Assembly: GCA_963691655.1 (NCBI GenBank)
Contig: OY829330.1
Span: 682,001 to 746,000 of the forward strand
DNA length: 64,000 nucleotides
Source of the DNA: Toxonevra muliebris
Taxonomy: Eukaryota > Arthropoda > Insecta > Diptera > Pallopteridae
Direction: 5' to 3'
Shown here: positions 13,901 through 28,797 of the stretch, piece by piece
Layout: the number at the start of each line of letters is the position of its first letter
Numbering within the stretch: the first letter of the stretch is position 1
Notes under the pieces: model-generated
The model's input: the letters and a program-made list of their open reading frames with translations, nothing else
Told to the model about the DNA's origin: nothing
Database searches by the model: none
Position numbers and translations under genes: made by a program

Positions 13901-16900
13901 ATTTAAAAAAAACGATTTTTAAGTTTGGTACCTGGAATCATGGTGAGGTCAACTGGCCATGTGCTGGTATAGACCGCAGCTTCTGCGTTGTAGCCATTTC
14001 CGAATTATGGCCAATACAGTGGAAAATCTGAGAAAATTGAGCAAAATTCCAGCACCGCTTCGTTTTGCCAGAATTTAAAAAGAGCGATGTTTAAGTTTGG
14101 TACCTGGAATCATGGCGAGGTTTACTGGCCATGTGGTGGTATATACCGCAGCTTCTGCGTTGTAGCCGTTTCCGAATTATAGTCAATACAGTGGAAAAAG
14201 CTGAGAAAATCGACCAAAATTCCAGCACCGCTTCGTTTTGCCAGAATTTAAAAAGAGCGATTTTTAAGTTAGGTACCTTAAATTATGCCGAGGTCTGCTG
14301 GCCATGTGGTGGTATATACCGCAGCTTCTGCGTTGTAGCCATTTCCGAATTATGGCCAATACAGTGGAAAATCTGAGAAAATTGACCAAAATTCCAGCAC
14401 CGCTTCGTTTTGCCAGAATTTTAAAAGAGCGATTTTTAAGTTGGGTACCTGGAATCATGGCGAGGTCTACTTGCCATGTGGTGGTATATACCGCAGCTTC
14501 TGCGTTGTAGCCATTTCCGAATTATGGCCAATACAGTGGAAAATCTGAGAAAATTGACCAAAATTCCAGCACCGCTTCGTTTTGCCAGAATTTAAAAAGA
14601 GCGATTTTTAAGCTTGGTACCTGGAATCATGGCGAGGTTTACTGGCCATGTGGTGGTGTATACCGCAGCTTCTGCGTTGTAGCCATTTCCAAATTATGGT
14701 CAATACAGTGGAAAAAGCTGAGAAAATTGACCAAAATTCCAGCACCGCTTCGTTTTGCCAGAATTTAAAAATAGCGATTTTTAAGTTAGGTACCTTAAAT
14801 TATGCCGAGGTCTGCTGGCCATGTGGTGGTATATACCGCAGCTTCTGCGTTGTAGCCATTTCCGAATTATGGCCAATACAGTGGAAAATCTGAGAAAATT
14901 GACCAAAATTCCAGCACCGCTTCGTTTTGCCAGAATTTTAAAAGAGCGATTTTTAAGTTGGGTACCTGGAATCATGGCGAGGTCTACTGGCCATGTGGTG
15001 GTATATACCGCAGCTTCTGCGTTGTAGCCATTTCCGAATTATGGCCAATACAGAGGAAAAATCTGAGAAAATTGACCAAAATTCCAGCACCGCTTCGTTT
15101 TGCCAGAATTTAAAAAGAGCGATTTTTAAGTTGGGTACCTGGAATCATGGCGAGGTTTACTGGCCATGTGGTGGTATATACCGCAGCTTCTGCGTTGTAG
15201 CCATTTCCGAATTATGGCCAATACAGTGGAAAATCTGAGAAAATTGACACAAAATTCCAGCACCGCTTCGTTTTGCCAGAATTTAAAAAGAGCGATTTTT
15301 AAGTTTGGTACCTGGACTCATGGCGAGGTTTACTGGCCATGTGGTGGTATATACCGCAGCTTCTGCGTTGTAGCCGTTTCCGAATTATAGTCAATACAGT
15401 GGAAAAAGCTGAGAAAATCGACCAAAATTCCAGCACCGCTTCGTTTTGCCAGAATTTAAAAAGAGCGATTTTTAAGTTAGGTATCTTAAATTTTGCCGAG
15501 GTCTGCAGGCCATGTGGTGGTATATACCGCAGCTTCTGCGTTGTAGCCATTTCCGAATTATGGTCAATACAGTGGAAAAAGCTGAGAAAATTGACCAAAA
15601 TTCCAGCACCGCTTCGTTTTGCCAGAATTTAAAAAGAGCGATTTTTAAGTTGGGTACCTGGAATCATGGCGAGGTTTACTGGCCATGTGGTGGTATATAC
15701 CGCAGCTTCTGCGTTGTAGCCATTTCCGAATTATAGTCAATACAGTGGAAAAAGCTGAGAAAATTGACCAAAATTCCAGCACCGCTTCGTTTTGCCAGAA
15801 TTTAAAAAAAACGATTTTTAAGTTTGGTACCTGGAATCATGGTGAGGTCTACTGGCCATGTGGTGGTATAGACCGCAGCTTCTGCGTTGTAGCCATTTCC
15901 GAATTATGGCCAATACAGTGGAAAATCTGAGAAAATTGAGCAAAATTCCAGCACCGCTTCGTTTTGCCAGAATTTAAAAAGAGCGATTTTTAAGTTTGGT
16001 ACCTGGAATCATGGCGAGGTTTACTGGCCATGTGGTGGTATATACCGCAGCTTCTGCGTTGTAGCCGTTTCCGAATTATAGTCAATACAGTGGAAAAAGC
16101 TGAGAAAATCGACCAAAATTCCAGCACCGCTTCGTTTTGCCAGAATTTAAAAAGAGCGATTTTTAAGTTTGGTACCTGGAATCATGGCGAGGTCTACTTG
16201 CCATGTGGTGGTATATACCGCAGCTTCTGCGTTGTAGCCATTTCCGAATTATGGCCAATACAGTGGAAAATCTGAGAAAATTGACCAAAATTCCAGCACC
16301 GCTTCGTTTTGCCAGAATTTAAAAAGAGCGATTTTTAAGTTTGGTACCTGGAATCATGGCGAGGTTTACTGGCCATGTGGTGGTATATACCGCAGCTTCT
16401 GCGTTGTAGCCATTTCCAAATTATGGTCAATACAGTGGAAAAAGCTGAGAAAATTGACCAAAATTCCAGCACCGCTTCGTTTTGCCAGAATTTAAAAATA
16501 GCGATTTTTAAGTTAGGTACCTTAAATTATGCCGAGGTCTGCTGGCCATGTGGTGGTATATACCGCAGCTTCTGCGTTGTAGCCATTTCCGAATTATGGC
16601 CAATACAGTGGAAAATCTGAGAAAATTGACCAAAATTCCAGCACCGCTTCGTTTTGCCAGAATTTTAAAAGAGCGATTTTTAAGTTGGGTACCTGGAATC
16701 ATGGCGAGGTCTACTGGCCATGTGGTGGTATATACCGCAGCTTCTGCGTTGTAGCCATTTCCGAATTATGGTCAATACAGTGGAAAATCTGAGAAAATTG
16801 ACCAAAATTCCAGCACCGCTTCGTTTTGCCAGAACTTAAAAGAGCGATTTTTAAGTTTGGTACCTGGAATCATGGCGAGGTGTACTGGCCATGTGGTGGT

Positions 16901-17475
16901 ATATACCGCAGCTTCTGCGTTGTAGCCATTTATGAATTATGGCCAATACAGTGGAAAAATCTGAGAAAATTGACCAAAATTCCAGCACCGCTTCGTTTTG
17001 CCAGAATTTAAAAAGAGCGATTTTTACGTTTGGTACCTGGAATCATGGCGAGGTTTACTGGCCATGTGGTGGTATATACCGCAGCTTCTGCGTTGTAGCC
17101 GTTTCCGAATTATGGCCAATACAGAGGAAAAATCTGAGAAAATTGACCAAAATTCCAGCACCGCTTCGTTTTGCCAGAATTTAAAAAGAACGATTTTTAA
17201 GTTTGGTACCTCAAATTATGCCGAGGTCTACTGGCCATGTGGTGGTATATACCGCAGCTTCTGCGTTGTAGCCATTTCCGAATTATGGTCAATACAGTGG
17301 AAAATCTGAGAAAATTGACCAAAATTCCAGCACCGCTTCGTTTTGCCAGAACTTAAAAGAGCGATTTTTAAGTTTGGTACCTGGAATCATGGCGAGGTGT
17401 ACTGGCCATGTGGTGGTATATACCGCAGCTTCTGCGTTGTAGCCATTTCCGAATTATGGCCAATACAGTGGAAAA

Positions 17476-19176
17476 ATCTGAGAAAATTGACCAAAATTCC
17501 AGCACCGCTTCGTTTTGCCAGAATTTAAAAAGAGCGATTTTTAAGTTAGGTACCTTAAATTATACCGAGGTCTGCTGGCCATGTGGTGGTATATACCGCA
17601 GCTTCTGCGTTGTAGCCATTTCCGAATTATTGCCAATACAGTGGAAAAAGCTGAGAAAGTCGACCAAAATTCCAGCACCGCTTCGTTTTGCCAGAATTTA
17701 AAAAGAGCGATTTTTAAGTTTGGTACCTGGAATCATGGCGAGGTCTGCTGGCCATGTGGTGGTATATACCGCAGCTTCTGCGTTGTAGCCATTTGCGAAT
17801 TATGGCCAATAAAGTGGAAAAATCTGAGAAAATTGACCAAAATTCCAGCACCGCTTCGTTTTGCCAGAATTTACAAAGAGCGATTTTTAAGTTTGGTACC
17901 TGGAGTCATGGCAAGGTCTACTGGCTATGTGGTGGTATATACCGCAACTTCTGCGTTGTAGCCATTTCCGAATTATAGTCAATACAGTGGAAAAAGCTGA
18001 GAAAATCGACCAAAATTCCAGCACCGCTTCGTTTTGCCAGAATTTAAAAAGAGCGATTTTTAAGTTTGGTACCTGGAATCATGGCGAGGTTCACTGGCCA
18101 TGTGGTGGTATATACCGCAGCTTCTGCTTTGTAGCCATTTCTGAATTATGGTCAATACAGTGGAAAATCTGAGAAAATTGACCAAAATTCCAGCACCGCT
18201 TCGTTTTGCCAGAATTTAAAAAGAGCGATTTTTAAGTTAGGTACCTTAAATTATACCGAGGTCTGCTGGCCATGTGGTGGTATATACCGCAGCTTCTGCG
18301 TTGTAGCCGTTTCCAAATTATGGTCAATACAGTGGAAAAAGCTGAGAAAATCGACCAAAATTCCACACCGCTTCGTTTTGCCAGAATTTAAAAAGAACGA
18401 TTTTTAAGTTTGGTACCTGGAATCATGGCGAGGTGTACTGGCCATGTGGTGGTATATACCGCAGCTTCTGCGTTGTAGCCATTTCTGAATTATGGTCAAT
18501 ACAGTGGAAAATCTGAGAAAATTGACCAAAATTCCAGCACCGCTTCGTTTTGCCAGAATTTAAAAAGAGCGATTTTTAAGTTAGGTACCTTAAATTATAC
18601 CGAGGTCTGCTGGCCATGTGGTGGTATATACCGCAGCTTCTGCGTTGTAGCCATTTCCGAATTATTGCCAATACAGTGGAAAAAGCTGAGAAAGTCGACC
18701 AAAATTCCAGCACCGCTTCGTTTTGCCAGAATTTAAAAAGAGCGATTTTTAAGTTTGGTACCTGGAATCATGGCGAGGTCTGCTGGCCATGTGGTGGTAT
18801 ATACCGCAGCTTCTGCGTTGTAGCCATTTGCGAATTATGGCCAATAAAGTGGAAAAATCTGAGAAAATTGACCAAAATTCCAGCACCGCTTCGTTTTGCC
18901 AGAATTTACAAAGAGCGATTTTTAAGTTTGGTACCTGGAGTCATGGCAAGGTCTACTGGCTATGTGGTGGTATATACCGCAACTTCTGCGTTGTAGCCAT
19001 TTCCGAATTATAGTCAATACAGTGGAAAAAGCTGAGAAAATCGACCAAAATTCCAGCACCGCTTCGTTTTGCCAGAATTTAAAAAGAGCGATTTTTAAGT
19101 TTGGTACCTGGAATCATGGCGAGGTTCACTGGCCATGTGGTGGTATATACCGCAGCTTCTGCTTTGTAGCCATTTC
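17476..19176 (+). repeat. Tandem six-monomer duplication (period 1035 bp)
   Basis: Monomers starting near 17581, 17754 and 17927 recur at 18616, 18789 and 18962, always 1035 bp apart. Shared rare variants are GAATTATTGCC, GAGAAAGTCGACC, CATTTGCGAATTATGG, AATTTACAAAGAGCG, CCTGGAGTCATGGCAAGG and ATACCGCAACTTCTGCG. About 1.6 copies are present. The second copy departs at GCCATTTCCGAATTATAG near 19170, where the first has GCCATTTCTGAATTATGG. Confidence 0.75.
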
Positions 19177-22100
19177 CGAATTATAGTCAATACAGTGGAA
19201 AAAGCTGAGAAAATCGACCAAAATTCCAGCACCGCTTCGTTTTGCCAGAATTTAAAAAAAACGATTTTTAAGTTAGGTTTCTTAAATTTTGCCGAGGTCT
19301 GCAGGCCATGTGGTGGTATATACCGCAGCTTCTGCGTTGTAGCCATTTCCGAATTATGGTCAATACAGTGGAAAAAGCTGAAAAAATTGACCAAAATTCC
19401 AGCACCGCTTCGTTTTGCCAGAATTTAAAAAAAGCGATTTTTAAGTTGGGTACCTTAAACTATGCCGAGGTCTACTGGCCATGTGGTGGTATATACCGCA
19501 TCTTCTGCGTTGTAGCCATTTCCGAATTATAGTCAATACAGTGGAAAAAGCTGAGAAAATTGACCAAAATTCCAGCACCGCTTCGTTTTGCCAGAATTTA
19601 AAAAAAACGATTTTTAAGTTTGGTACCTGGAATCATGGTGAGGTCTACTGGCCATGTGGTGGTATATACCGCAGCTTCTGCGTTGTAGCCATTTCCGAAT
19701 TATGGCCAATACAGTGGAAAATCTGAGAAAATTGAGCAAAATTCCAGCACCGCTTCGTTTTGCCAGAATTTAAAAAGAGCGATTTTTAAGTTTGGTACCT
19801 GGAATCATGGCGAGGTTTACTGGCCATGTGGTGGTATATACCGCAGCTTCTGCGTTGTAGCCGTTTCCGAATTATAGTCAATACAGTGGAAAAAGCTGAG
19901 AAAATCGACCAAAATTCCAGCACCGCTTCGTTTTGCCAGAATTTAAAAAGAGCGATTTTTAAGTTTGGTACCTGGAATCATGGCGAGGTCTACTTGCCAT
20001 GTGGTGGTATATACCGCAGCTTCTGCGTTGTAGCCATTTCCGAATTATGGTCAATACAGTGGAAAATCTGAGAAAATTGACCAAAATTCCAGCACCGCTT
20101 CGTTTTGCCAGAATTTAAAAAGAACGATTTTTAAGTTTGGTACCTGGAATCATGGCGAGGTTTACTGGCCATGTGGTGGTATATACCGCAGCTTCTGCGT
20201 TGTAGCCATTTCCAAATTATGGTCAATACAGTGGAAAAAGCTGAGAAAATTGACCAAAATTCCAGCACCGCTTCGTTTTGCCAGAATTTAAAAATAGCGA
20301 TTTTTAAGTTAGGTACCTTAAATTATGCCGAGGTCTGCTGGCCATGTGGTGGTATATACCGCAGCTTCTGCGTTGTAGCCATTTCCGAATTATGGCCAAT
20401 ACAGTGGGAAAATCTGAGAAAATCGACCAAAATTCCAGCACCGCTTCGTTTTGCCAGAATTTAAAATGAGCGATTTTTAAGTTGGGTACCTGGAATCATG
20501 GCGAGGTCTACTTGCCATGTGGTGGTATATACCGCAGCTTCTGCGTTGTAGCCATTTCCGAATTATGGCCAATACAGTGGAAAATCTGAGAAAATTGACC
20601 AAAATTCCAGCACCGCTTCGTTTTGCCAAAATTTAAAAAGAGCGATTTTTAAGTTTGGTACCTGGAATCATGGCAAGGTTTACTGGCCATGTGGTGGTAT
20701 ATACCGCAGCTTCTGCGTTGTAGCCATTTCCAAATTATGGTCAATACAGTGGAAAAAGCTGAGAAAATTGACCAAAATTCCAGCACCGCTTCGTTTTGCC
20801 AGAATTTAAAAATAGCGAATTTTAAGTTAGGTACCTTAAATTATGCCGAGGTCTGCTGGCCATGTGGTGGTATATACCGCAGCTTCTGCGTTGTAGCCAT
20901 TTCCGAATTATGGCCAATACAGTGGAAAATCTGAGAAAATTGACCAAAATTCCAGCACCGCTTCGTTTTGCCAGAATTTTAAAAGAGCGCTTTTTAAGTT
21001 GGGTACCTGGAATCATGGCGAGGCCTACTGGCCATGTGGTGGTATATACCGCAGCTTCTGCGTTGTAGCCATTTCCGAATTATGGCCAATAAAGTGGAAA
21101 AATCTGAGAAAATTGACCAAAATTCCAGCACCGCTTCGTTTTGCCAGAATTTAAAAAGAGCGATTTTTAAGTTGGGTACCTGGAATCATGGCGAGGTCTA
21201 CTGGCCATGTGGTGGTATATACCGCAGCTTCTGCGTTGTAGCCATTTCCGAATTATGGCCAATACAGTGGAAAATCTGAGAAAATTGACCAAAATTCCAG
21301 CACCGCTTCGTTTTGCCAGAATTTAAAAGAGCGATTTTTAAGTTTGGTACCTGGAATCATGGCGAGGTGTACTGGCCATGTGGTGGTATATACCGCAGCT
21401 TCTGCGTTGTAGCCATTTCCGAATTATGGCCAATACAGTGGAAAAATCTGAGAAAATTGACCAAAATTCCAGCACCGCTTCGTTTTGCCAGAATTTAAAA
21501 AGAGCGATTTTTAAGTTGGGTACCTGGAATCATGGCGAGGTCTACTGGCCATGTGGTGGTATATACCGCAGCTTCTGCGTTGTAGCCATTTCCGAATTAT
21601 GGCCAATACAGTGGAAAAATCTGAGAAAATTGACCAAAATTCCAGCACCGCTTCGTTTTGCCAGAATTTAAAAAGAGCGATTTTTAAGTTTGGTACCTGG
21701 AATCATGGCGAGGTCTACTGGCCATGTGGTGGTATATACCGCAGCTTCTGCGTTGTAGCCATTTCCGAATTATAGTCAATACAGTGGAAAATCTGAGAAA
21801 ATTGACCAAAATTCCAGCACCGCTTCGTTTTGCCAGAATTTAAAAAGAGCGATTTTTAAGTTAGGTACCTCAAATTATGCCGAGGTCTACTGGCCATGTG
21901 GTGGTATATACCGCAGCTTCTGCGTTGTAGCCATTTCCGAATTATAGTCAATACAGTGGAAAAAGCTGAGAAAATTTACCAAAATTCCAGCACCGCTTCG
22001 TTTTGCCAGAATTTAAAAAGAGCGATTTTTAAGTTTGGTACCTGGAATCATGACGAGGTTTACTGGCCATGTGGTGGTATATACCGCAGCTTCTGCGTTG

Positions 22101-22241
22101 TAGCCATTTCCGAATTATGGCCAATAAAGTGGAAAAATCTGAGAAAATTTACCAAAATTCCAGCACCGCTTCGTTTTGCCAGAATTTAAAAACAGCGATT
22201 TTTAAGTTTGGTACCTGGAATCATGACGAGGTTTACTGGCC

Positions 22242-25200
22242 ATGTGGTGGTATATACCGCAGCTTCTGCGTTGTAGCCATTTCCGAATTATGGCCAATAA
22301 AGTGGAAAAATCTGAGAAAATTGACCAAAATTCCAGCACCGCTTCGTTTTGCCAGAATTTGAAAAGAGCGATTTTTAAGTTAGGTGCCTTAAATTATGCC
22401 GAGGTTTGCTGGCCATGTGGTGGTATATACCGCAGCTTCTGCGTTGTAGCCATTTCCGAATTATGGCCAATACAGTGGAAAATCTGAGAAAATTGACCAA
22501 AATTCCAGCACCGCTTCGTTTTGCCAGAATTTAAAAACAGCGATTTTTAAGTTAGGTACCTTAAATTATGCCGAGGTCTGCTGGCCATGTGGTGGTATAT
22601 ACCGCAGCTTCTGCGTTGTAGCCATTTCCGAATTATGGTCAATAGAGTGGAAAAAGCTGAGAAAATTTACCAAAATTCCAGCACCGCTTCGTTTTGCCAG
22701 AATTTAAAAAGAGCGATTTTTAAGTTAGGTACCTGGAATCATGGTGAGGTCTACTGGCCATGTGGTGGTATAGACCGCAGCTTCTGCGTTGTAGCCATTT
22801 CCGAATTATGGCCAATACAGTGGAAAATCTGAGAAAATTGAGCAAAATTCCAGCACCGCTTCGTTTTGCCAGAATTTAAAAAAAAACGATTTTTAAGTTT
22901 GGTACCTGGAATCATGGCGAGGTTTACTGGCCATGTGGTGGTATATACCGCAGCTTCTGCGTTGTAGCCGTTTCCGAATTATAGTCAATACAGTGGAAAA
23001 AGCTGAGAAAATCGACCAAGATTCCAGCACCGCTTCGTTTTGCCAGAATTTAAAAAGAGCGATTTTTAAGTTTGGTACCTGGAATCATGGCGAGGTCTAC
23101 TTGCCATGTGGTGGTATATACCGCAGCTTCTGCGTTGTAGCCATTTCCGAATTATGGCCAATACAGTGGAAAATCTGAGAAAATTGACCAAAATTCCAGC
23201 ACCGCTTCGTTTTGCCAGAATTTAAAAAGAACGATTTTTAAGTTTGGTACCTGGAATCATGGCGAGGTTTACTGGCCATGTGGTGGTATATACCGCAGCT
23301 TCTGCGTTGTAGCCATTTCCAAATTATGGTCAATACAGTGGAAAAAGCTGAGAAAATTGACCAAAATTCCAGCACCGCTTCGTTTTGCCAGAATTTAAAA
23401 ATAGCGATTTTTAAGTTAGGTACCTCAAATTATGCCGAGGTCTGCTGGCCATGTGGTGGTATATACCGCAGCTTCTGCGTTGTAGCCATTTCCGAATTAT
23501 GGCCAATACAGTGGGAAAATCTGAGAAAATCGACCAAAATTCCAGCACCGCTTCGTTTTGCCAGAATTTAAAAAGAGCGATTTTTAAGTTGGGTACCTGG
23601 AATCATGGCGAGGTCTACTTGCCATGTGGTGGTATATACCGCAGCTTCTGCGTTGTAGCCATTTCCGAATTATGGCCAATACAGTGGAAAATCTGAGAAA
23701 ATTGACCAAAATTCCAGCACCGCTTCGTTTTGCCAGAATTTAAAAAAAGCGATTTTTAAGTTTGGTACCTGGAATCATGGCGAGGTTTACTGGCCATGTG
23801 GTGGTATATACCGCAGCTTCTGCGTTGTAGCCATTTCCAAATTATGGTCAATACAGTGGAAAAAGCTGAGAAAATTGACCAAAATTCCAGCACCGCTTCG
23901 TTTTGCCAGAATTTAAAAATAGCGAATTTTAAGTTAGGTACCTTAAATTATGCCGAGGTCTGCTGGCCATGTGGTGGTATATACCGCAGCTTCTGCGTTG
24001 TAGCCATTTCCGAATTATGGCCAATACAGTGGAAAATCTGAGAAAATTGACCAAAATTCCAGCACCGCTTCGTTTTGCCAGAATTTTAAAAGAGCGATTT
24101 TTAAGTTGGGTACCAGGAATCATGGCGAGGTCTACTGGCCATGTGGTGGTATATACGCCAGCTTCTGCGTTGTAGCCATTTCCGAATTATGGCCAATACA
24201 GTGGAAAAATCTGAGAAAATTGACCAAAATTCCAGCACCGCTTCGTTTTGCCAGAATTTAAAAAGAGCGATTTTTAAGTTGTGTACCTGGAATCACGGCG
24301 AGGTCTACTGGCCATGTGGTGGTATATACCGCAGCTTCTGCGTTGTAGCCATTTCCGAATTATGGCCAATACAGTGGAAAATCTGAGAAAATTGACCATA
24401 ATTCCAGCACCGCTTCGTTTTGCCAGAATTTAAAAGAGCGATTTTTAAGTTTGGTACCTGGAATCATGGCGAGGTGTACTGGCCATGTGGTGGTATATAC
24501 CGCAGCTTCTGCGTTGTAGCCATTTCCGAATTATGGCCAATACAGTGGAAAAATCTGAGAAAATTGACCAAAATTCCAGCACCGCTTCGTTTTGCCAGAA
24601 TTTAAAAGAGCGATTTTTAAGTTGGGTACCTGGAATCATGGCGAGGTCTACTGGCCATGTGGTGGTATATACCGCAGCTTCTGCGTTGTAGCCATTTCCG
24701 AATTATGGCCAATACAGTGGAAAATCTGAGAAAAGTGACACAAAATTCCAGCACCGCTTCGTTTTGCCAGAATTTAAAAAGAGCGATTTTTAAGTTTGGT
24801 ACCTGGACTCATGGCGAGGTTTACTGGCCATGTGGTGGTATATACCGCAGCTTCTGCGTTGTAGCCGTTTCCGAAATATAGTCAATACAGTGGAAAAAGC
24901 TGAGAAAATCGACCAAAATTCCACACCGCTTCGTTTGGCCAGAATTTAAAAAGAACGATTTTTAAGTTTGGTACCTTAAAATATACCGAGGTCTGCTGGC
25001 CATGTGGTGGTATATACCGCAGCTTCTGCGTTGTGGCCATTTCTGAATTATGGCCAATACAGTGGAAAATCTGAGAAAATTGGCCAAAATTCCAGCACCG
25101 CTTCGTTTTGCCAGAATTTAAAAAGAGCGATTTTTAAGTTTGGTACCTGGAATCATGGCGAGGTTTACTGGCCATGTGGTGGTATATACCGCAGCTTCTG

Positions 25201-28200
25201 CGTTGTAGCCATTTCCGAATTATAGTCAATACAGTGGAAAAAGCTGAGAAAGTCGACCAAAATTCCAGCACCGCTTCGTTTTGCCAGAATTTAAAAAGAG
25301 CGATTTTTAAGTTTGGTACCTGGAATCATGGCGAGGTCTGCTGGCCATGTGGTGGTATATACCGCAGCTTCTGCGTTGTAGCCATTTGCGAATTATGGCC
25401 AATAAAGTGGAAAAATCTGAGAAAATTGACCAAAATTCCAGCACCGCTTCGTTTTGCCAGAATTTACAAAGAGCGATTTTTAAGTTTGGTACCTGGAGTC
25501 ATGGCGAGGTCTACTGGCTATGTGGTGGTATATACCGCAGCTTCTGCGTTGTAGCCATTTCCGAATTATGGCCAATAAAGTGGAAAAATCTGAGAAAATT
25601 GACCAAAATTCCAGCACCGCTTCGTTTTGCCAGAATTTGAAAAGAGCGATTTTTAAGTTAGGTGCCTTAAATTATGCCGAGGTTTGCTGGCCATGTGGTG
25701 GTATATACCGCAGCTTCTGCGTTGTAGCCATTTCCGAATTATGGCCAATACAGTGGAAAATCTGAGAAAATTGACCAAAATTCCAGCACCGCTTCGTTTT
25801 GCCAGAATTTAAAAACAGCGATTTTTAAGTTAGGTACCTTAAATTATGCCGAGGTCTGCTGGCCATGTGGTGGTATATACCGCAGCTTCTGCGTTGTAGC
25901 CATTTCCGAATTATGGTCAATAGAGTGGAAAAAGCTGAGAAAATTTACCAAAATTCCAGCACCGCTTCGTTTTGCCAGAATTTAAAAAGAGCGATTTTTA
26001 AGTTAGGTACCTGGAATCATGGTGAGGTCTACTGGCCATGTGGTGGTATAGACCGCAGCTTCTGCGTTGTAGCCATTTCCGAATTATGGCCAATACAGTG
26101 GAAAATCTGAGAAAATTGAGCAAAATTCCAGCACCGCTTCGTTTTGCCAGAATTTAAAAAAAAACGATTTTTAAGTTTGGTACCTGGAATCATGGCGAGG
26201 TTTACTGGCCATGTGGTGGTATATACCGCAGCTTCTGCGTTGTAGCCGTTTCCGAATTATAGTCAATACAGTGGAAAAAGCTGAGAAAATCGACCAAGAT
26301 TCCAGCACCGCTTCGTTTTGCCAGAATTTAAAAAGAGCGATTTTTAAGTTTGGTACCTGGAATCATGGCGAGGTCTACTTGCCATGTGGTGGTATATACC
26401 GCAGCTTCTGCGTTGTAGCCATTTCCGAATTATGGCCAATACAGTGGAAAATCTGAGAAAATTGACCAAAATTCCAGCACCGCTTCGTTTTGCCAGAATT
26501 TAAAAAGAACGATTTTTAAGTTTGGTACCTGGAATCATGGCGAGGTTTACTGGCCATGTGGTGGTATATACCGCAGCTTCTGCGTTGTAGCCATTTCCAA
26601 ATTATGGTCAATACAGTGGAAAAAGCTGAGAAAATTGACCAAAATTCCAGCACCGCTTCGTTTTGCCAGAATTTAAAAATAGCGATTTTTAAGTTAGGTA
26701 CCTCAAATTATGCCGAGGTCTGCTGGCCATGTGGTGGTATATACCGCAGCTTCTGCGTTGTAGCCATTTCCGAATTATGGCCAATACAGTGGGAAAATCT
26801 GAGAAAATCGACCAAAATTCCAGCACCGCTTCGTTTTGCCAGAATTTAAAAAGAGCGATTTTTAAGTTGGGTACCTGGAATCATGGCGAGGTCTACTTGC
26901 CATGTGGTGGTATATACCGCAGCTTCTGCGTTGTAGCCATTTCCGAATTATGGCCAATACAGTGGAAAATCTGAGAAAATTGACCAAAATTCCAGCACCG
27001 CTTCGTTTTGCCAGAATTTAAAAAAAGCGATTTTTAAGTTTGGTACCTGGAATCATGGCGAGGTTTACTGGCCATGTGGTGGTATATACCGCAGCTTCTG
27101 CGTTGTAGCCATTTCCAAATTATGGTCAATACAGTGGAAAAAGCTGAGAAAATTGACCAAAATTCCAGCACCGCTTCGTTTTGCCAGAATTTAAAAATAG
27201 CGAATTTTAAGTTAGGTACCTTAAATTATGCCGAGGTCTGCTGGCCATGTGGTGGTATATACCGCAGCTTCTGCGTTGTAGCCATTTCCGAATTATGGCC
27301 AATACAGTGGAAAATCTGAGAAAATTGACCAAAATTCCAGCACCGCTTCGTTTTGCCAGAATTTTAAAAGAGCGATTTTTAAGTTGGGTACCAGGAATCA
27401 TGGCGAGGTCTACTGGCCATGTGGTGGTATATACGCCAGCTTCTGCGTTGTAGCCATTTCCGAATTATGGCCAATACAGTGGAAAAATCTGAGAAAATTG
27501 ACCAAAATTCCAGCACCGCTTCGTTTTGCCAGAATTTAAAAAGAGCGATTTTTAAGTTGTGTACCTGGAATCACGGCGAGGTCTACTGGCCATGTGGTGG
27601 TATATACCGCAGCTTCTGCGTTGTAGCCATTTCCGAATTATGGCCAATACAGTGGAAAATCTGAGAAAATTGACCATAATTCCAGCACCGCTTCGTTTTG
27701 CCAGAATTTAAAAGAGCGATTTTTAAGTTTGGTACCTGGAATCATGGCGAGGTGTACTGGCCATGTGGTGGTATATACCGCAGCTTCTGCGTTGTAGCCA
27801 TTTCCGAATTATGGCCAATACAGTGGAAAAATCTGAGAAAATTGACCAAAATTCCAGCACCGCTTCGTTTTGCCAGAATTTAAAAGAGCGATTTTTAAGT
27901 TGGGTACCTGGAATCATGGCGAGGTCTACTGGCCATGTGGTGGTATATACCGCAGCTTCTGCGTTGTAGCCATTTCCGAATTATGGCCAATACAGTGGAA
28001 AATCTGAGAAAAGTGACACAAAATTCCAGCACCGCTTCGTTTTGCCAGAATTTAAAAAGAGCGATTTTTAAGTTTGGTACCTGGACTCATGGCGAGGTTT
28101 ACTGGCCATGTGGTGGTATATACCGCAGCTTCTGCGTTGTAGCCGTTTCCGAAATATAGTCAATACAGTGGAAAAAGCTGAGAAAATCGACCAAAATTCC

Positions 28201-28797
28201 ACACCGCTTCGTTTGGCCAGAATTTAAAAAGAACGATTTTTAAGTTTGGTACCTTAAAATATACCGAGGTCTGCTGGCCATGTGGTGGTATATACCGCAG
28301 CTTCTGCGTTGTGGCCATTTCTGAATTATGGCCAATACAGTGGAAAATCTGAGAAAATTGACCAAAATTCCAGCACCGCTTCGTTTTGCCAGAATTTAAA
28401 AAGAGCGATTTTTAAGTTTGGTACCTGGAATCATGGCGAGGTTTACTGGCCATGTGGTGGTATATACCGCAGCTTCTGCGTTGTAGCCATTTCCGAATTA
28501 TAGTCAATACAGTGGAAAAAGCTGAGAAAGTCGACCAAAATTCCAGCACCGCTTCGTTTTGCCAGAATTTAAAAAGAGCGATTTTTAAGTTTGGTACCTG
28601 GAATCATGGCGAGGTCTGCTGGCCATGTGGTGGTATATACCGCAGCTTCTGCGTTGTAGCCATTTGCGAATTATGGCCAATAAAGTGGAAAAATCTGAGA
28701 AAATTGACCAAAATTCCAGCACCGCTTCGTTTTGCCAGAATTTACAAAGAGCGATTTTTAAGTTTGGTACCTGGAGTCATGGCGAGGTCTACTGGCT
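22242..28797 (+). repeat. Near-identical tandem 19-monomer duplication (period 3278 bp, two copies)
   Basis: Copy one is about 22242-25519 and copy two about 25520-28797. Every landmark compared, including rare variants, is displaced by exactly 3278 bp. These include AAAAAAAAACG near 22880/26158, CCAAGATTCC near 23015/26293, ATATACGCCAGC near 24153/27431 and CGTTTGGCCAG near 24931/28209. The only difference I noticed is TTGGCCAAAA near 25080 against TTGACCAAAA near 28358. The upstream flanks (22200 against 25480) differ at several sites, which fixes the left edge to within about 40 bp. The copies must be recent or recently homogenised. Confidence 0.85.
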
